A DNA stretch of 64,000 nucleotides from Nicotiana tabacum (GCF_000715075.1 NC_134101.1:26714822-26778821); one strand, 5' to 3'; positions 21,591 to 34,498 are shown, counted from the stretch's first letter. Numbers and translations: made by a program. Notes: generated by a model from the sequence alone, not told the origin.

Positions 21591-24318
21591 ATGGCAAATA
21601 CTTCCAAACCCGTTCAGAAAGAAAATTCTTCCACTTCGCGGCCGGCTACTGAGACCAAGGATACTGCTCCGCGAGTGGCCATCGATGAACTAGTACCCGA
21701 ACCCCTTTTGAAAATGTTCATCCCCGGGGATGCTCAGTCAACGTTGATTTCAAGGTTGAAAAGCCTTCTTCCGTACAAGGTCGGTGTGAGGAGGTCTCGA
21801 GATACATCTGCTCGATTACCGAAAAGGTTCTCCTTATGGTCCGAAAAGACTGCAGCTGGGCTGATAAAGATATAGTGGTCCCCGAGCCCGAAGAGGCCAT
21901 CACCACATATGTCGAGGGATATCTAAGTGTTTACACTCATTCCTTTACATTGGGCCCGGTATACCCGGTCAATTTAGATTTCTGCAAGAGGTACAACATG
22001 TGCCTAGGCCAGATTCATCCATCACTCTAGAAGATCGTGATCCTCCTCCGGTTTTTTGTGAACAAAATCGATGGGTGCTCGTTTACCATTGATCATCTAC
22101 TCCAATTATATTGTCCCTGAATCTTCTGGGGGGGGGGATTGATAAAGCTTGTGCGTCGGGCTAGTAAAGCCCCGTTCTCAAGTATTTATGAGGACCGGGA
22201 TCGAGGCTGGCAAGGCCATTTTGTCCGAGTGAGGACTTCAGACTTGATCCCGATTATGTGCAGGCCATTTCCCGAGAAGTGGAATACGTCACGCAAGTAG
22301 AACTTACTTTCCAATATTGATTTAATACTTACTTCTTTTTTCCTTATCAGTGCTTTGTGGTGGTGTAGCTGTCGCTCGAGTCTCGAATGTTGTTCCTCGA
22401 CTCAAGGAGTGGTTTGAGGGTATCGTTTCACAAATGCCCTAATCCTAACACTCGTGGAACAAACTCTCGAAGGGCCGTTAGGAGGTCCATTCCCATTGTG
22501 AGACTTTTTTCCCGAGTAGGTTGTATTAGGATTCTCCTTTTAACATTAAGAGCTTACTCTCTTTACTTTTGTTTGCAGGCTTATCTAAGGATGTCGAGCT
22601 TAGGCCTCCAGTCGGTGGCGAGGACTTACCTGCCAAGTCCCACGCTCCGAAACAGGATGAAGAGAGGAAAAGGAAGAGGGCTCCGAGCTCCCCGATCACG
22701 GAGAAAAAGAAAACAAGGAGCTGGTGCGCAAGTCAAAAGAAAACACCAGCTCTCGAGCACCAGCTTCGGATTTGCTCTATCGGCTAAGGGATGAATCCGA
22801 GGGAGAAGAACCTTTTGTTCTGGTGGCCCGCGAGTCGTTGTAGCACGAAAAGTAGAGGGCCTCCGAACTAGAGATCTGTGAGGACGATCTGCCTCAAGCT
22901 AGGGAGGCCGATGAGGAGACCGGGGTCGAGGCTTCCCGAGAAACGTGCAGTGCCTCGAAGAAGGCACTAGGCATGATAGACATCACCAAGTCACCCTCGT
23001 GTACCGAGTCCATGTACAACGAGGCCCAAACAGTGAAAGAGTGCCCTAACGAGGCGGCCTATGGAGCGGACGACCCCCTCCCCTGCTTTTTTGATGGCGT
23101 GGATTCCACCGCCGCGGAAGACGTCACCGTATTAGGTGACTTATAAGCACCGAAGAAAAGTCCATCCTGGGGGGAAGGTGGGCCTAACTCGAGCCCGAAA
23201 CTAATCAACCGGTTCCTTGCCCCGAGTGTGGATCCTGATCGAAAGCGCTCCATTATCATCACCATTACGGAGGATGCACAGGTTCTTTCCTCTCCCGCAG
23301 GGGTGGCCAGTTACCTTCGGTGCCAGGTGACCGAAGACGACCATGCCAAAATGAATGAGGTAGACATGCCCTGCCTGTTCAACGAAGCACAACAGGCATT
23401 GAACCGGGTAGATCTAGACAACTACTGATGATTTCAATTTCTCCTTTGATACTTGAACTAATTCATTGATAATCTTATCGTTTTTCTTCGTATTTGTAGG
23501 CCTTGGTGCTTTACCACGAAACCTTCCTCCGATATCGGGATGAGCTGAACCAACTCGAAGTCAAAGCCAAAGAGCTTGCTGAGAAGAGAGATACATACAA
23601 ACTTCTCAGCGAGCAACGTGAAGGAGAGCCTAAGAGCCTTCGAGCTGAGTTGGAAGCGGCTCGGAAAGAACATGCCAACCTGGTTAAACAGGTAAAAATC
23701 TTTGAAGTTAGTAATGATAAGCTAGACACGGTGACTAATGGTCTGAACCCGCAGGTCCAACAGAAGATTGATCAGATCGACCAACTCCGAGTCGAGATGG
23801 ATGTAATCAAGATCGAGCTCGAAGAGTGGAGAGGCGGGATGAACCACCTGGCCTCGAAAAAGGTGACTGCGGAGGCCCAAATTTAAGCGACGAGGGAGAA
23901 GGCTGAGGTACGTTACCAAAAAATTGAGGAGCTCCAGTCTCAGCTAAGCCCGGTTGTTGTCGATCGAGAGGCCCCTGCCAAGAAGCTTAAAGCAGCTAAG
24001 TCAGTGGTTGAAGTAACCAAAGCCAATGCCGATGAGATGGTGGCCCAGTATTAAGCTGATGCCGAGGAAGCCTAGGACCGCCTGAAAGATATTGTCAAAA
24101 ATGTGAAGTGGCAGTCCCGAATGGAGGCCTTCGAGGAAGTCCATGCTCGGGGTTTTGATTTGTAGGCCGAGGCCAAAAGTGCTAAGGGGTTCGAGGCCGA
24201 GGCCAAGAAGCTGGTGTATCCTGAAGAAGACTACGAGGATTCGGGCGGATACGGGGGTGGAGAAGACTCCGATGGTCCCGACGATGAGGCGGGCTCCGGT
24301 GGAGACCAAGCCGTTTAA
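21591..24318 (+). pseudogene. Antisense gene (aORF) of element C, four exons, broken
   Basis: It is transcribed opposite to gag-pol, in the place where Tat-lineage elements carry an antisense ORF of unknown function. The start is MANTSKPVQKENSSTSRP at 21591. Reading frames then shift near 21740 and again near 22130 (a run of ten G at 22128-22137). The conserved-looking parts are DIVVPEPEEAITTYVEGYLS, FTLGPVYPVNLDFCKRYN, and GWQGHFVRVRTSDLIP. Introns with GT-AG ends are visible: 22297-22350, 22498-22578 and 23408-23499. Exons 2-3 join as H-S-H-C-LSKDVELRPP. Exon 4 (23500-24318) is Glu/Lys/Leu-rich and predicted coiled coil (ELNQLEVKAKELAEKRD onward), with stops at about 23884, 24052 and 24073. 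The frame ends TAA at 24316-24318. Function is unknown; the coiled coil suggests oligomerisation. Confidence 0.8.
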
Positions 24319-25455
24319 GTGCCTTGTAGAGTTTTCCTTGTTTTTGTACCTTTGTACTTTTTTGTTGAGGCCATTTGGACTTTTTAAAGATCTTTATATA
24401 TCTATTTAAGGCTCTTTTTCCCTTCTACAGTTTTTAAGCTTGTTTTCGTTCGCTCTTTTCTTTGTGACTGTAGAGATATTGAATGCCTTAGCACGTAATA
24501 ATTAGGTCTTGTTCGTAGGTTCTAACATGCATTACACTCGATATTATTTTTCTTAAGACTTGTGGGGGGATTGGTATGACCGGAATATTTTCCCAAAGTA
24601 CTTAGAATATTTTAGATTACAATTTGCCGAGGGTAGCCTTTTGAACCAGTTTAGAAATTTTGAAGACCTTATGTTTTAGTTATAGGTCTCGGACGTCTCC
24701 GAGCCATTCTAGGGCGGTCATAGCCTTTCTAGTTCAGGTGTTTCCCAGTGGGCTTGTTACCCGGAGTCGTCTGGTCTTAACAGATACATTCGTCCCCGAA
24801 TGGGAATGGTCGTAGCTTTAAATGTTCGGGCACTGCCTAATAAGCTTTGTGCCCCCGGGCTTTATTATCGCGGGTCGTCCAAACCTACCTAGGCGGTAGT
24901 CCCTGGCCCTTGGGCTCGATGTATTTAGAGGATCAAATGTGAGAAAGAAAAATTTTCAAGGGACAAAATATTTTTCCGCAAGGTAGAAACTTCCTTTCAT
25001 TTTTGTACGTAATATACAAAGTCACACATGTATTCAAGCTTTGTGTTCGGGCTCGGGCGGTCTCTATGGGCACGGTTTATTTGACCGTTTGGACCTTACT
25101 ATAAATCCTATTGATCGAGCCTAGACTATTTAAGGACAAAGTTTCTTTCCTTGCCAAAATCATTATCCGAGGATGATGTCCCCCAGTGTTCGAGGCCGAT
25201 CATAGAGAAGCATTGGATACTGTTGATGTGATCCTTGACATTGGTTCACAACCGCTCTTCGATTCTATGTTAGCACGATCCAGTGTTGCCTCATTAAAAA
25301 CCTTGCCAAAAAACCCATTTAGGACAACAGCGGTTCAAAGGAAAAAGAGTGTAACGCATGCTTTCAGGCCTAAAACATTGTATCATTCTTTGACGGTCAC
25401 CTGCAAGTGTTAGTCCAAAATGTAAATAAACAAAAGAAGTAAACGAGGTCGTACC
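24319..25455. other. Non-coding spacer of C between the antisense gene and integrase
   Basis: It lies between two convergent reading directions, the antisense gene (plus) and integrase (minus). No coding similarity was seen; the ORF at 25186-25413 has no recognisable domain. Transcripts of both genes would end and could overlap here. Confidence 0.55.
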
Positions 25456-27121
25456 TTAGTAGTAATATCGTTTCAAGTGAGTTATATTCCAGTTGTTTGG
25501 TAGTCGCTCATCATTCATTGCTCTGAGTTTGTATGACCCTTTTCTGGTGATCTCAATAATTTGATATGGACCTTCCCAGTTCGGCCCCAGCTTCTCTTCG
25601 TTCGGGTTTTGGGTGTTTAATTTGACCTTCCTTAACACTAACTATCCGACATTGAAGTGTCAAAAGTTGGCTCTTCGATCGTAATACCTCTCGATCTGTT
25701 ATTTTTGGGAGGCTAGCCGGATGAGGGCGGCTTCGCACCTTTTATCTAACAGTTCCAGGGAACCGAGTCAATCTTTGCAATTCATTAAATCCCTTTTCTT
25801 TAAATCATTACTCAATCAAAGGCATAAATGTCATCCTCTTATCTATCACAATTGCACCTTTATTCTACTACTAGGGCAATATGTTATCTTTTCTAATTGC
25901 TCCTAGTCTTAGACTCCTCTGATTTCATTCAGGCTATACTGAGCTTTTTATAACTTAAGGAAACCATCAGCTCTCTTATTTTGATGGGCTTAATCCCAAG
26001 GCCGTACTTATTCTTGTCACTTTCTCACTCATCTTTTCTAATCCTTCCTCCTATCTAGCTAAAACCTTGTTGCTCTACCATACTTTAGCTTGCGACCTAC
26101 ACATATCTATTCATACTACTAGCAACATTCCTTTAACTTGCTAGCACCATATACTTCCTTTGGTGCCTTCTTAGTTGTCTTTAAATATAAGCAACTACTT
26201 TTCCTGGCCGTTCTGCCACTTGCTGCATGTATACTTAGCTTATCTTAGTGCCCGCGAATACTGGAATTCCCTGTAACTCATATGATTTCAAATATCACTT
26301 TTGACTTCGGTTGCATATCGAAATCTAAGACTCGGTTCTCTGACTTCGACCGGTATTAGAGCTTCGACGCTGTAAACCAATGAGATCGGGGTGGCCCCGG
26401 TACTGGACTTCGATGTTGTACGGTATGCCCATAAGACTTCGGGCAAGATTTATTTCGATTTTCCTTTGGCGTCGGTCAATCTCTTTCTAAGGTTTTGGAG
26501 TATGGTTTTGTTCGTGGACTCCACTTGATCGTTCCCACTAGGGTGATAGGGTGTTGACATGATTCTTTTGATCTTATGATCTTCGAGAAACTTGCTTACT
26601 TTGTTGCCGATGAACTGCTTCCCATTGTCACACACGATCTCGGTCGGCATTCCGAACTGTCACATTATGTGGTCCCAAATGAAACCAATGACTTCCTTCT
26701 CCCTGACTTTCTCAAACGCCTAGGCTTCCACCCATTTAGAAATATAGTCAATCATAAACTATATAAATTGAGCCTTATCGGGTGCCCATGAAAGGGGGAT
26801 GATAATGTCCATCCCCCATTTCATGAATGGTCAGGGTGACAAGACGGAATGTAGCAACTCCCCGGGCTGATAAATCATTGGAGCATGCCTTTGACATCTG
26901 TCGCATTTTCGTACAAACTCCTTCGCATCTTTTTCCATGTCGATCCAATAGTAGTCGGCTCTGATTATTTTCTGAACTAATGATTCGGCGCCCGAATGAT
27001 TTCCGTAGGTGCCTTCGTGGATTTCCCTCAGAACATACTCGGTGTCTCCTGGTCCTAGATATATGGCGAGTGGGCCATCGAACGTTCTCCGGTAGAGTGT
27101 ATCGTCTTCGGACAGGCTGAA
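25456..27121 (-). pseudogene. Integrase of element C, with a 0.55-kb foreign insert
   Basis: The minus strand shows a zinc-binding region (FVRKCDRCQRHAP near 26900), DDE core parts (WGMDI; EIVCDNGKQFIGNKV with its Asp; TPYHPSGNDQVESTNKTI with its Glu), and then [16 protein letters not shown]. The C-terminal part resumes at 25745 (CEAALIRLASQK) and ends with WEGPYQIIEITRKGSYKL and NNWNITHLKRYYY. Several in-frame stops interrupt it. The segment 25746-26290 does not resemble integrase and replaces about 15-20 expected residues. The enzyme would have inserted the cDNA copy into chromosomal DNA. Confidence 0.85.
25746..26290. other. Unidentified ~545-bp insert in integrase of C
   Basis: Integrase homology stops on both sides. 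The insert is pyrimidine-rich on the plus strand, has no ORF of note, and has no terminal repeats that I could see. It may be a solo LTR piece or filler DNA from repair. Confidence 0.55.
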
Positions 27122-27757
27122 CTAGGCCGTCTTCGTACGTAGAGTCCTCGATTCCTTAGGGTCCAAGGGAAGTTTTCCGGTCTTCAGGTATTCTATATAT
27201 TTATTTATCATGTCCCAAGTTAGGCTTGTTGAGTTTATCTCGACGTGACCTTCTTCCATTATCGATCTCATAAGTTGTACGACCATCCCTGAGTTGAACT
27301 TGTCATCATCGACCGACGATCCCAAGTTAGCAAGGGCATCGACCTCGCTTTTTTGATCCCGAGGCATATGTTGTAGAGTCCACTCGTTCAACCGATGTAG
27401 GTATCTTTGCATTCGTTCCTCTATGACTTCGAACGTCCTATTAACTTGATTCACCATAAGGAGGGAGTCGCACTTAGCTTCGATCACCTCTGCCCCTAAG
27501 CTTTTGGCCAGTTCGAGACCTGTAATCATGGCCGCATACTCAGCCTCATTGTTAGTTAATTTTACAGTCCTAATAGATTGTCTAACTATATTACCTGTGG
27601 GTGGCTTCAATACAATTCCAAGTCTGGACCCCTTTGCGTTCGAGGCATCGTCCATAAAGAGGGTCCAAATTCCCGAAGAAGTCTCCGAGTTTAACAACAA
27701 CTCTCTTTTGACCTCGGGTATTAGGGCCGGCGTAAAGTCGGCTACAAAGTCTGCCAA
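27122..27757 (-). pseudogene. Second (archaeal-type) RNase H domain of element C
   Basis: Residues 1-211 read MADFVADFTPALIPEV, then WTLFMDDASNAKGSRLGIVL with the first Asp, TNNEAEYAAMITGLELAKSL with the Glu, CDSLLMVNQV with the second Asp, and PRDQKSEVDALANLG with the last acidic position. This is the four-acid pattern of an RNase HI fold. An extra RNase H between the usual RNase H and integrase is the hallmark of the Tat lineage. This stretch is open although its neighbours are broken. About 12 residues before WTLQHMPRD look deleted compared with relatives I recall. It would degrade RNA in RNA-DNA hybrids during reverse transcription. Confidence 0.87.
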
Positions 27758-29181
27758 AATTTGAGATTTAATGGAGGTCCGAGGCCAATATTTGATATCG
27801 TATCCACTGATCTTTATGGCTCATTTGGCCAACTACCCGAGAGCTCGGGTTTATGCATTACATTCCTTAATAGAGTGGTTACGACACATATGGGGTGACA
27901 TTGAAAGTACGGTTTTAGCTTCCTAGAGGAACTTAGCAAAGCGAGCGCCAATTTTTCTAGGTGAGGGTATCTAGTTTTGGCCTCACCTAAAGTCCTGCTA
28001 ACATAGTAAATTGGAAATTGCGTACCTTTCTCTTCCCGGACTAGGACTCCACTTACCGCTATCTCCGATAATGCCAAGTATAGGTATAGTTGTTCGTATG
28101 TCTTCAGCGTGTGAAGCAGCGGTAGGTTCGATAGATATCATTTGAGCTCTTCCAAGGCTCGTTGGCACTCCGGGGTCCATGAGAAGTTACTAATGGTAGG
28201 CTATAATGAGAAGAACTGGTGGCTCTTATCGGAAGACCTCGAAATAAATTATCCCTAGGCGGCTATGCGTCTGGTTAACCTTTGTATGACCTTCACTTTG
28301 TCCACAATAGTGATATCTTCGATGGCCTTGATCTTATCGGGGTTGATCTGAATTCCCTGGTTGGATACCATGAATCCGAGGAATTTACCGGACCTGACTC
28401 CGAATGCACATTTCTCCGGGTTCAGCTTCATATTTTATTTCTTCAATATGTCGAAGGTTTCCTGTAAATGTTTCAAATGGTCCTCTGCTCGCAGGGACTT
28501 AACCAACATATCGTCAATGTAAACCTCCAATGATTTTCCTATTTGTTCTTCGAACATCCGATCTACTAAGCATTGGTAAGTGGCGCCGCCGTTTTTAATC
28601 CGAATGGCATCACTTTATAGCAGTAGGTGTCATACTTGGTGATGAAGGAAGTTTTTTCCTTATCACCCGGGTCCATCCGAATTTGGTTGTATCCGGAATA
28701 AGTGTCTAGAAATCTAAAGTTCTCGTGGCCGGCCGTTGCGTCGATCATGCGATTGATGTTAGGCAAAGAGAAAGAGACCTTGGGACACGCTTTATTCAAG
28801 TCTTTATAGTTCACACACATTCTTAATTTGTTTCCTTTTTGGGGACTACCACTACGTTTGCTAACCAGTCCGAGTATTTAACCTCCCGGATAGACCCTAA
28901 TTTAAGGAGTTTAGATACCTCGTCCTTGATAAAAGCATGTTTAACCTAGGACTGGGGTCTCCTCTTCTGCTTGACCGCGTGGAACTTTGGGTCCAGGCTT
29001 AGCTTGTAAGTGGATATTTCCGGCGGGATCCTTGTCAAATCAAGGTGGGACCAAGCAAAATAATCTTCGTTAGCTATAAAAAAAATTGATAAGAATTTTT
29101 TTCTGAGCTCGGGATTCAACCTCGTGCCCAGGTATACCTTTCGATCGGGCAAGTGTTCGATCAGTACGACTTGCTCTAGTT
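27758..29181 (-). pseudogene. RT and first RNase H of element C, downstream part of split pol
   Basis: On the minus strand from 29181: LEQVVLIEHLPDRKVYLGT, DYFAWSHLDLTRIPPEIS, KFHAVKQKRRPQS, then RT with MCVNYKDLNKACPKVSF, FRFLDTYSGYNQIRMDPGD, YCYKVMPFGLK, and a Tyr-Ile-Asp-Asp-type centre near 28510 in a shifted frame. RNase H follows (LSEIAVSGVLVREEKGTQFP; IYYVSRTLGEAKTRYPHLEK). Stops and frameshifts separate these parts. The upstream part of pol is at 43153-43265 beyond element D. One extra A near the D junction shifts the rejoined frame. Confidence 0.87.
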
Positions 29182-29186
29182 TCTCG

Positions 29187-30700
29187 TGATCTCGTCCAAT
29201 TTCAGACCTCAATTCAAGGTTATGAAACGGTCGAATGCAATGATAGTAGCCAACAAGAGTCTGGGTAGTTTTTCATAGGGAGCTATATATGGGGGTTAGG
29301 AGTATATATTATAGTATGTGAATTTGACTATCTCAATCTACACTTCCACAAATTGGAGTTGTTTTTAAGTCTAATTTAAAACTAAGAGTGCAAGTTGAGA
29401 AATAAAGCTAAGAAATTGGTTTTGTTGTTTTTCAAGTTTTGTAAAAAGTCTAGGGCTATGACAATTTCCTAGGTGTTTGTCTAATAGGATATAAACCTTA
29501 ATGCTTGTTTTATTGATGGGGGTGTATTATAGCTATCAACACTCAATTACCACTCAATACCTCTCGGTCAGAGAGTGATTTTGCCCAATTTGGCTTTCTC
29601 AAGTCCAAATGGGTATTGCACAAAACAGTTGATAAAAGTTCAAGTCACGTTATTACTATCTCTAGGTTGAACCCTTTAATTGGGATTATCAATCTTTCGA
29701 TTGACTTAATTTCTTGTTAGCCAAGTTTTTCCAGACTAAGTCTCTCTTTCTCACGTAGATACCATGTCAAATAGGCATGAACTAATATTTGCAATCATTA
29801 ATTCCACAAATTTAAATATGAACAAAGCTAAATAATAAATATCCAACCATAAACAAGTATTAAATTAAACACCCATAAGATTTATACACTAGGGTTGGGT
29901 CACAACCCTAGTGAAAATCTAGTTACTCATGCTTGAAATTGAAGAAAAAGAAGAAGAAATGATAATTAAACTCATATTGCAAGATTAAAATGATAGAATA
30001 TATATTAAAATAGCTCAAAATATGAAAAACTAGTAAAAGAAGTAAAGAGAAACGGCAAGTGTTAGCTGCTGATGTCAAAAATTAACCAGAAATTTTGAAA
30101 CTCATCAATTTATATTAGGCTAGAAATTTCTGACGAAAATGCCCTTCGGGAGGTTCTGCGGCCGCAAAATTCCATGTGCGGTCCTCAGATTTCTTTAACT
30201 TGTTAGGACTGGGAATCTGCGGGCGAACAATTCTGATCTATGGCTGCAAGGCACTCTTTCTGCGGTTCACACTTTTGTAATATCGGCCGTATCTCGCTTT
30301 TCTACGGTCCGCACTTTTACATCTGCGGCCGCACAATTCCTGTGCAGTCCGCACTTTTGATGGACTTGGAATGCATATTCTCTGAACTTTGCTCAGGCCC
30401 AGCTTTTGCGGCCGCACTTTTCATGTGCGGACCGCACTTTGCACCAAACTCTGTTGGCTTTTCCTTCATCATCTGCGACCGCAGATGATATTTTGCGGTT
30501 CACACTTTTGAGCTTCTGTGACTTTTATGTCCTTGAGTTCAGATTACTCCTTTTTGAGTTGTATTTTATCTCGGGAGTCCATCTTCCAATATTCCTGTAA
30601 TTTAGCACATTTTATCAGTTTTCGGAAACACAATTAAACGCTCTTGGACTAAAATAAAAGCTAAAATGCACTAATAAGTTGTCAAAATCCCCACTTATCA
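29187..30700 (-). repeat. 3' LTR of element D (1514 bp)
   Basis: The minus-strand start is TGATAAGTGGGGATTTTGAC and the end GGACGAGATCA. A TGCGGCCGCA-type array lies at 30155-30495, upstream on the minus strand of a weak TATA (ATATAAAT at 30108-30115). ORFs at 30240-30600 are array shadows. Confidence 0.92.
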
Positions 30701-30714
30701 ACTCCCCCAAACTT
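30701..30714 (-). promoter_or_regulatory. Polypurine tract of element D
   Basis: AAGTTTGGGGGAGT on the minus strand directly precedes the 3' LTR start TGATAAGTGG. Confidence 0.88.
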
Positions 30715-32569
30715 AAGCTTTTGCTTGTCCTCAAGCAAATAAATTAGTTCCCACCTCCACAAGTTAAGGGTCATTTCAGCTAATCAAAAGTGAGTCAATC
30801 ACACATCAATTGGGACCAACAAATACCCATACCACTTATGAATTATCAACAAGGCAACAAGTTAAACATTTATGCACAAATAGTTCTAATGTGACACTTG
30901 AGCATCAAGAGTTGACTTTACTCATCGAGGAAGCTCGCTCTTTCATGTAGGTCATTGTGCATCTCAAACTCCTCCTCCTATACTCCCCGTTTACCTATCT
31001 TGCTTAAGAATTTTAGCACTCAATCCATAGATTTGCAAAAGGTTCACTCATCTCTCTCAAAATATTATCGCAAGTACGGCTTTAAGTACCATAGGCTTGC
31101 CCCTCATGTAGATCGCCACTAGTGAAAGCTCACTCAGCTCATAATCACGTAGGGCTTTTTCGGAATGCAATGAAGGCTTTTGGACTAAGGTTGGATATGT
31201 TATGATAGAGCAGATTCAACTTTCCTTAAGCACTCCATTTTCTATTCTCGGCTCATGCTTTGCCAATTCTTTGAAGTATTTTCTTTTCCTTGGGGGGACT
31301 AGAGAGACTTAACATCACTCTTTTTTGATCATGATATTCATCTTCTCCCTCTTTGATTTCTCTATGCTTTGCATCATTACTTTTCTTTGAATCCCGTCAA
31401 CTCTTCCATTTATTCACTTTCTTTTTGCATTTTTCTTTTTGTTCTTTCCTTTTCTTTCATTTCCTTCTCTTCATTTCTTTTCTCTTTTTGTGCCTTGATA
31501 CCTATTTCAAGTTCCTCGTCTCTTCCCCAAACTTAAGTTTTTAGCCAATTATTTCACAAGAGTGTTAAGGAAAGCTCGGGTGCCAAGAGAGGGTCACGAC
31601 AAAACGGATAAAGGCTTGTAACATGGTTATCAAATGAGAAAGTTTTGAGGCCTAAATGGGTTGACTAGGGATAACAACATTGGTGGGCAATAAAAAACTA
31701 TAAACTGGTCAAGGAGATCCTACAATCACTTCTCAAGCCAAGCAAAACTTAAGATTTCGCCTTGAAACACATTCGGGGCAAGTTCTAGACCATTCGCACG
31801 GGTACTTGAACTTTCAACAAAAACATCTCACCTCTCACGCAGCTGGATTATTAAAGAGGATAGAATCGAGGGCCCACAATGACCATAGTCAAGATTGAAA
31901 ATCACTATGGTTCGATTAAACTACCCGATGATTTCCTAAGTCAACACAAGAGTCATAAGGTCACTAACTAGAGCTATTTCTTTCCAAAAACCTTATTTTT
32001 AACCATAAGCACGTAGTTAAGTGTGTTGGTACCAAGTGAAGCATGTTTGACTCTTAGAGCATGACTCAATTAGGTCTTTTTATTCATTTCTACTACTATT
32101 GGTACCTAAACACCAAAACTGGACTCAATCCCTTAAGGAGGTTGGCACGCCATCCATCGTTGGGAAGAGTCACCCGGGTCACCCAAAAACTACCTTTGGA
32201 AAGAACTGTGACATTAAGAAAACCAAAGGCTTATTAACTACTAAAACATGAAAAGGAGCTATTAAATCAAAAAGAAGCTACTTACTTAAATACTAACTAA
32301 TAAGAAAACAAACATAAAAGAAGCTACAAAACAAAAACTATTGAAAGCGTAACGAATATACATAATGAGAGAGTAGAGAGAATATATACATAATAAGAAA
32401 GAAGAAGAAAATAGTATTAAGTTAATTATAGGCCAAATATCTCAGAATCATCAAAATATATCAAATAAACTCCACCCCACCCCCCACCCCCCGAATAAAA
32501 ATAAGCATTGTCCCAAAGGCTTAACAAAATAAAAGTAAAGGAAGGGCCAGAGTGAAGAAAACTCCCTAT
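30715..32569. other. Long non-coding spacer of D between the extra ORF and polypurine tract
   Basis: No ORF with recognisable content. A T-rich stretch at 31320-31550 yields a meaningless Phe/Leu-rich ORF. A C-rich run (CCCCACCCCCCACCCCCC) lies near 32474-32491. Long 3' non-coding spacers are usual in Athila elements. Confidence 0.6.
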
Positions 32570-34498
32570 GGCTCTGTGGCCATCTCTATGTCCCCAGCAG
32601 TGGCACTAACCTCGACCTCATCTAATTGGATCTCATCATCCTCAACTCCGGAGAGGCTGGGTTGGTGAACATCTAACGTACTACCTCGGCAGTGTCAGCA
32701 GCAATGTCTGGCTCCTCGGACTGGCCAGCTGGTATTGTAGGTGTTGTAGGATCTAGGCATGGGTGGTGCGGGTCAACCAACATATCAAATGGAATGTCTT
32801 CGGCTGCTGCAAGCTTGGTAACCTGTCTCTGGAACTTTTCCACTGACTTCTTGGAGTCCTAGAACTTCCGCATCTTCTTCACTTCCTTTCCCAGCTCTTC
32901 TATTACTGACCTATGTTGCACTAGAGTGGCCATAATTGTATTCTAATTCTCCAAGAGCTTCTTCAAGGTTTCTTCAACTGTGAGGGGAAACTGGGATGCC
33001 GGAATGGATAACTTGTACTACAACATGACTAGATATGTCAGACAACTTTGCAGTAGCTATCTGCATCTAGTTGTTGAGGATTGCCAGTGTCTGGGAGACT
33101 CACAGCACAATCAGTGGAGCATTGGGCATCGGTACTGGCTTCAAAGCCGAGGTGGAAGGCACTGAGGCTGACGGTGGGGGCATGGCTTCTGCACTGGCTT
33201 AAGGCTCTGCTGAAGTAGAGGGCATGTCGGCTATCTCTGCAGCTACCACCGATGGCTTATCAGACTGGCCTATGGTGGTAGTCAGCTGACCCTTTCTCTT
33301 AGAGTTGTGTGCATCCATCAAAGAATACCATGAGAAGGGCTTCTTAGCCCGAACCTTCGTATCAAAATCTCTCGGCTCCACCTGTGCATCCGTAAGATAC
33401 TCCGTAATGGTGTTGGGATACGGGTAGGAGGTATCAGCTTGCCTGGCGACCATAGACATGTTGGCCGATATCACGACACCCATATTAATCGGGTACCCGA
33501 CCATGATGGAGGCGACTAGAACTGCCCGCGGGATAGGAAGGTTTGTTTCATTCTGGCACAGGTCTAGTCTTCTACAGACAAAGGTTTGCCATCCCTTCGC
33601 CTCGAAGTTCAGGGTATTCCGCTGAATAGGAATCCCTGCTGTGATCTATGGTGGTGGTGGCTCCGAAGCTTCCAGAATCTCAGCTAGCCATAGGCCAGCT
33701 GCACCTCTCATTACCAGCTTTTCCAAGTACTGTACAGGATCAACATCATTAAACCCCAAGTAGGTGTTCAATGTGTGTTGGTCAAACTGCACCTTCAGAT
33801 TCCTTACTTTGGTCACTTTTGTCCCTTTCTTTATGTGCGCCACATTGGCGTAGAACTCCCGGACAAGATACTCCTTTGCGTCCACTATGCTCTGGGTGAA
33901 CCGTATCTACCCCTTCCGCTCTCGGAACTGCCTCAAAACTGCTGGATTGTATTTTTCAAGGTCTTTCAGTTAGAACGGCCGCTCAAGAGTGAGCGATCCC
34001 ACTGGCCACCACTCACAAAAACTAGTGAAGGCAGCCAAACTGATGAACCCGACCTCCCAAACCTATTTCTTCTTCGACCGCTCAAGACCGTCAACTGTAG
34101 TGTCTCCCCCTTGGCCGTCTTCTGGAATGTCATCCACTATAGTCACTGGTGCCTCAGGGACAAGTGTAGAGGAGGACTCGGAAGCCTGACTGCACTTGTC
34201 GAACCCTCGGAGGTGCTATGTGATGTGGAAGGCTCGTCTCGGAGTTGATAACTCTCCGGTGGCTTTGATTGGACAACCGACTGCTCTTAAATGAGTTGCC
34301 CTCAGATGCTTCCCTAGATGGGGCATAAAAACTCGATTCGGAGGGCTCCGCATTTCTTCCTCGACCGACTGTAGCCTTCTTTGTGATTATCTTTTGGAGG
34401 GCGAGGGATAGAGTACTTTTGCTTCGACCTCTGGAAGGTTCACCCCTCCCCTTTGAAGTATCTCCTCGGTCTCGAGATCTAACACTTTTTTGTAACAT
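32570..34498 (-). pseudogene. Extra ORF of D downstream of pol (putative plant transposon protein type)
   Basis: It occupies the place of the env-like ORF of Athila elements. From 34498 on the minus strand: a basic Ser/Arg-rich start (MLQKSVRSRDRGDTSKGRGE), then in shifted frames WWPVGSLTLERPF, DLEKYNPAVLRQFRERKG, and AKEYLVREFYANVAHIKKG (33885 onward), then PINMGVVISANMSMVARQAD and FDTKVRAKKPFSWYSLMDA (33504-33199). The FYAN-containing domain is what I recall as the putative plant transposon protein domain; its function is unknown. The end near 32570 is placed where Ser/Pro/acidic coding-like sequence fades. At least three stops or frameshifts break it. I saw no clear signal peptide or transmembrane segment, so an envelope role is not supported. 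Confidence 0.7.

Noticed and set aside
31353..31544. Phe/Leu-rich ORF resembling a membrane protein
   Set aside because: It is a T-rich low-complexity stretch in the 3' spacer of D.
32570..34498. Envelope protein of element D
   Set aside because: The location fits, but no signal peptide, transmembrane or fusion-like segment was seen; the sequence fits a putative plant transposon protein instead.
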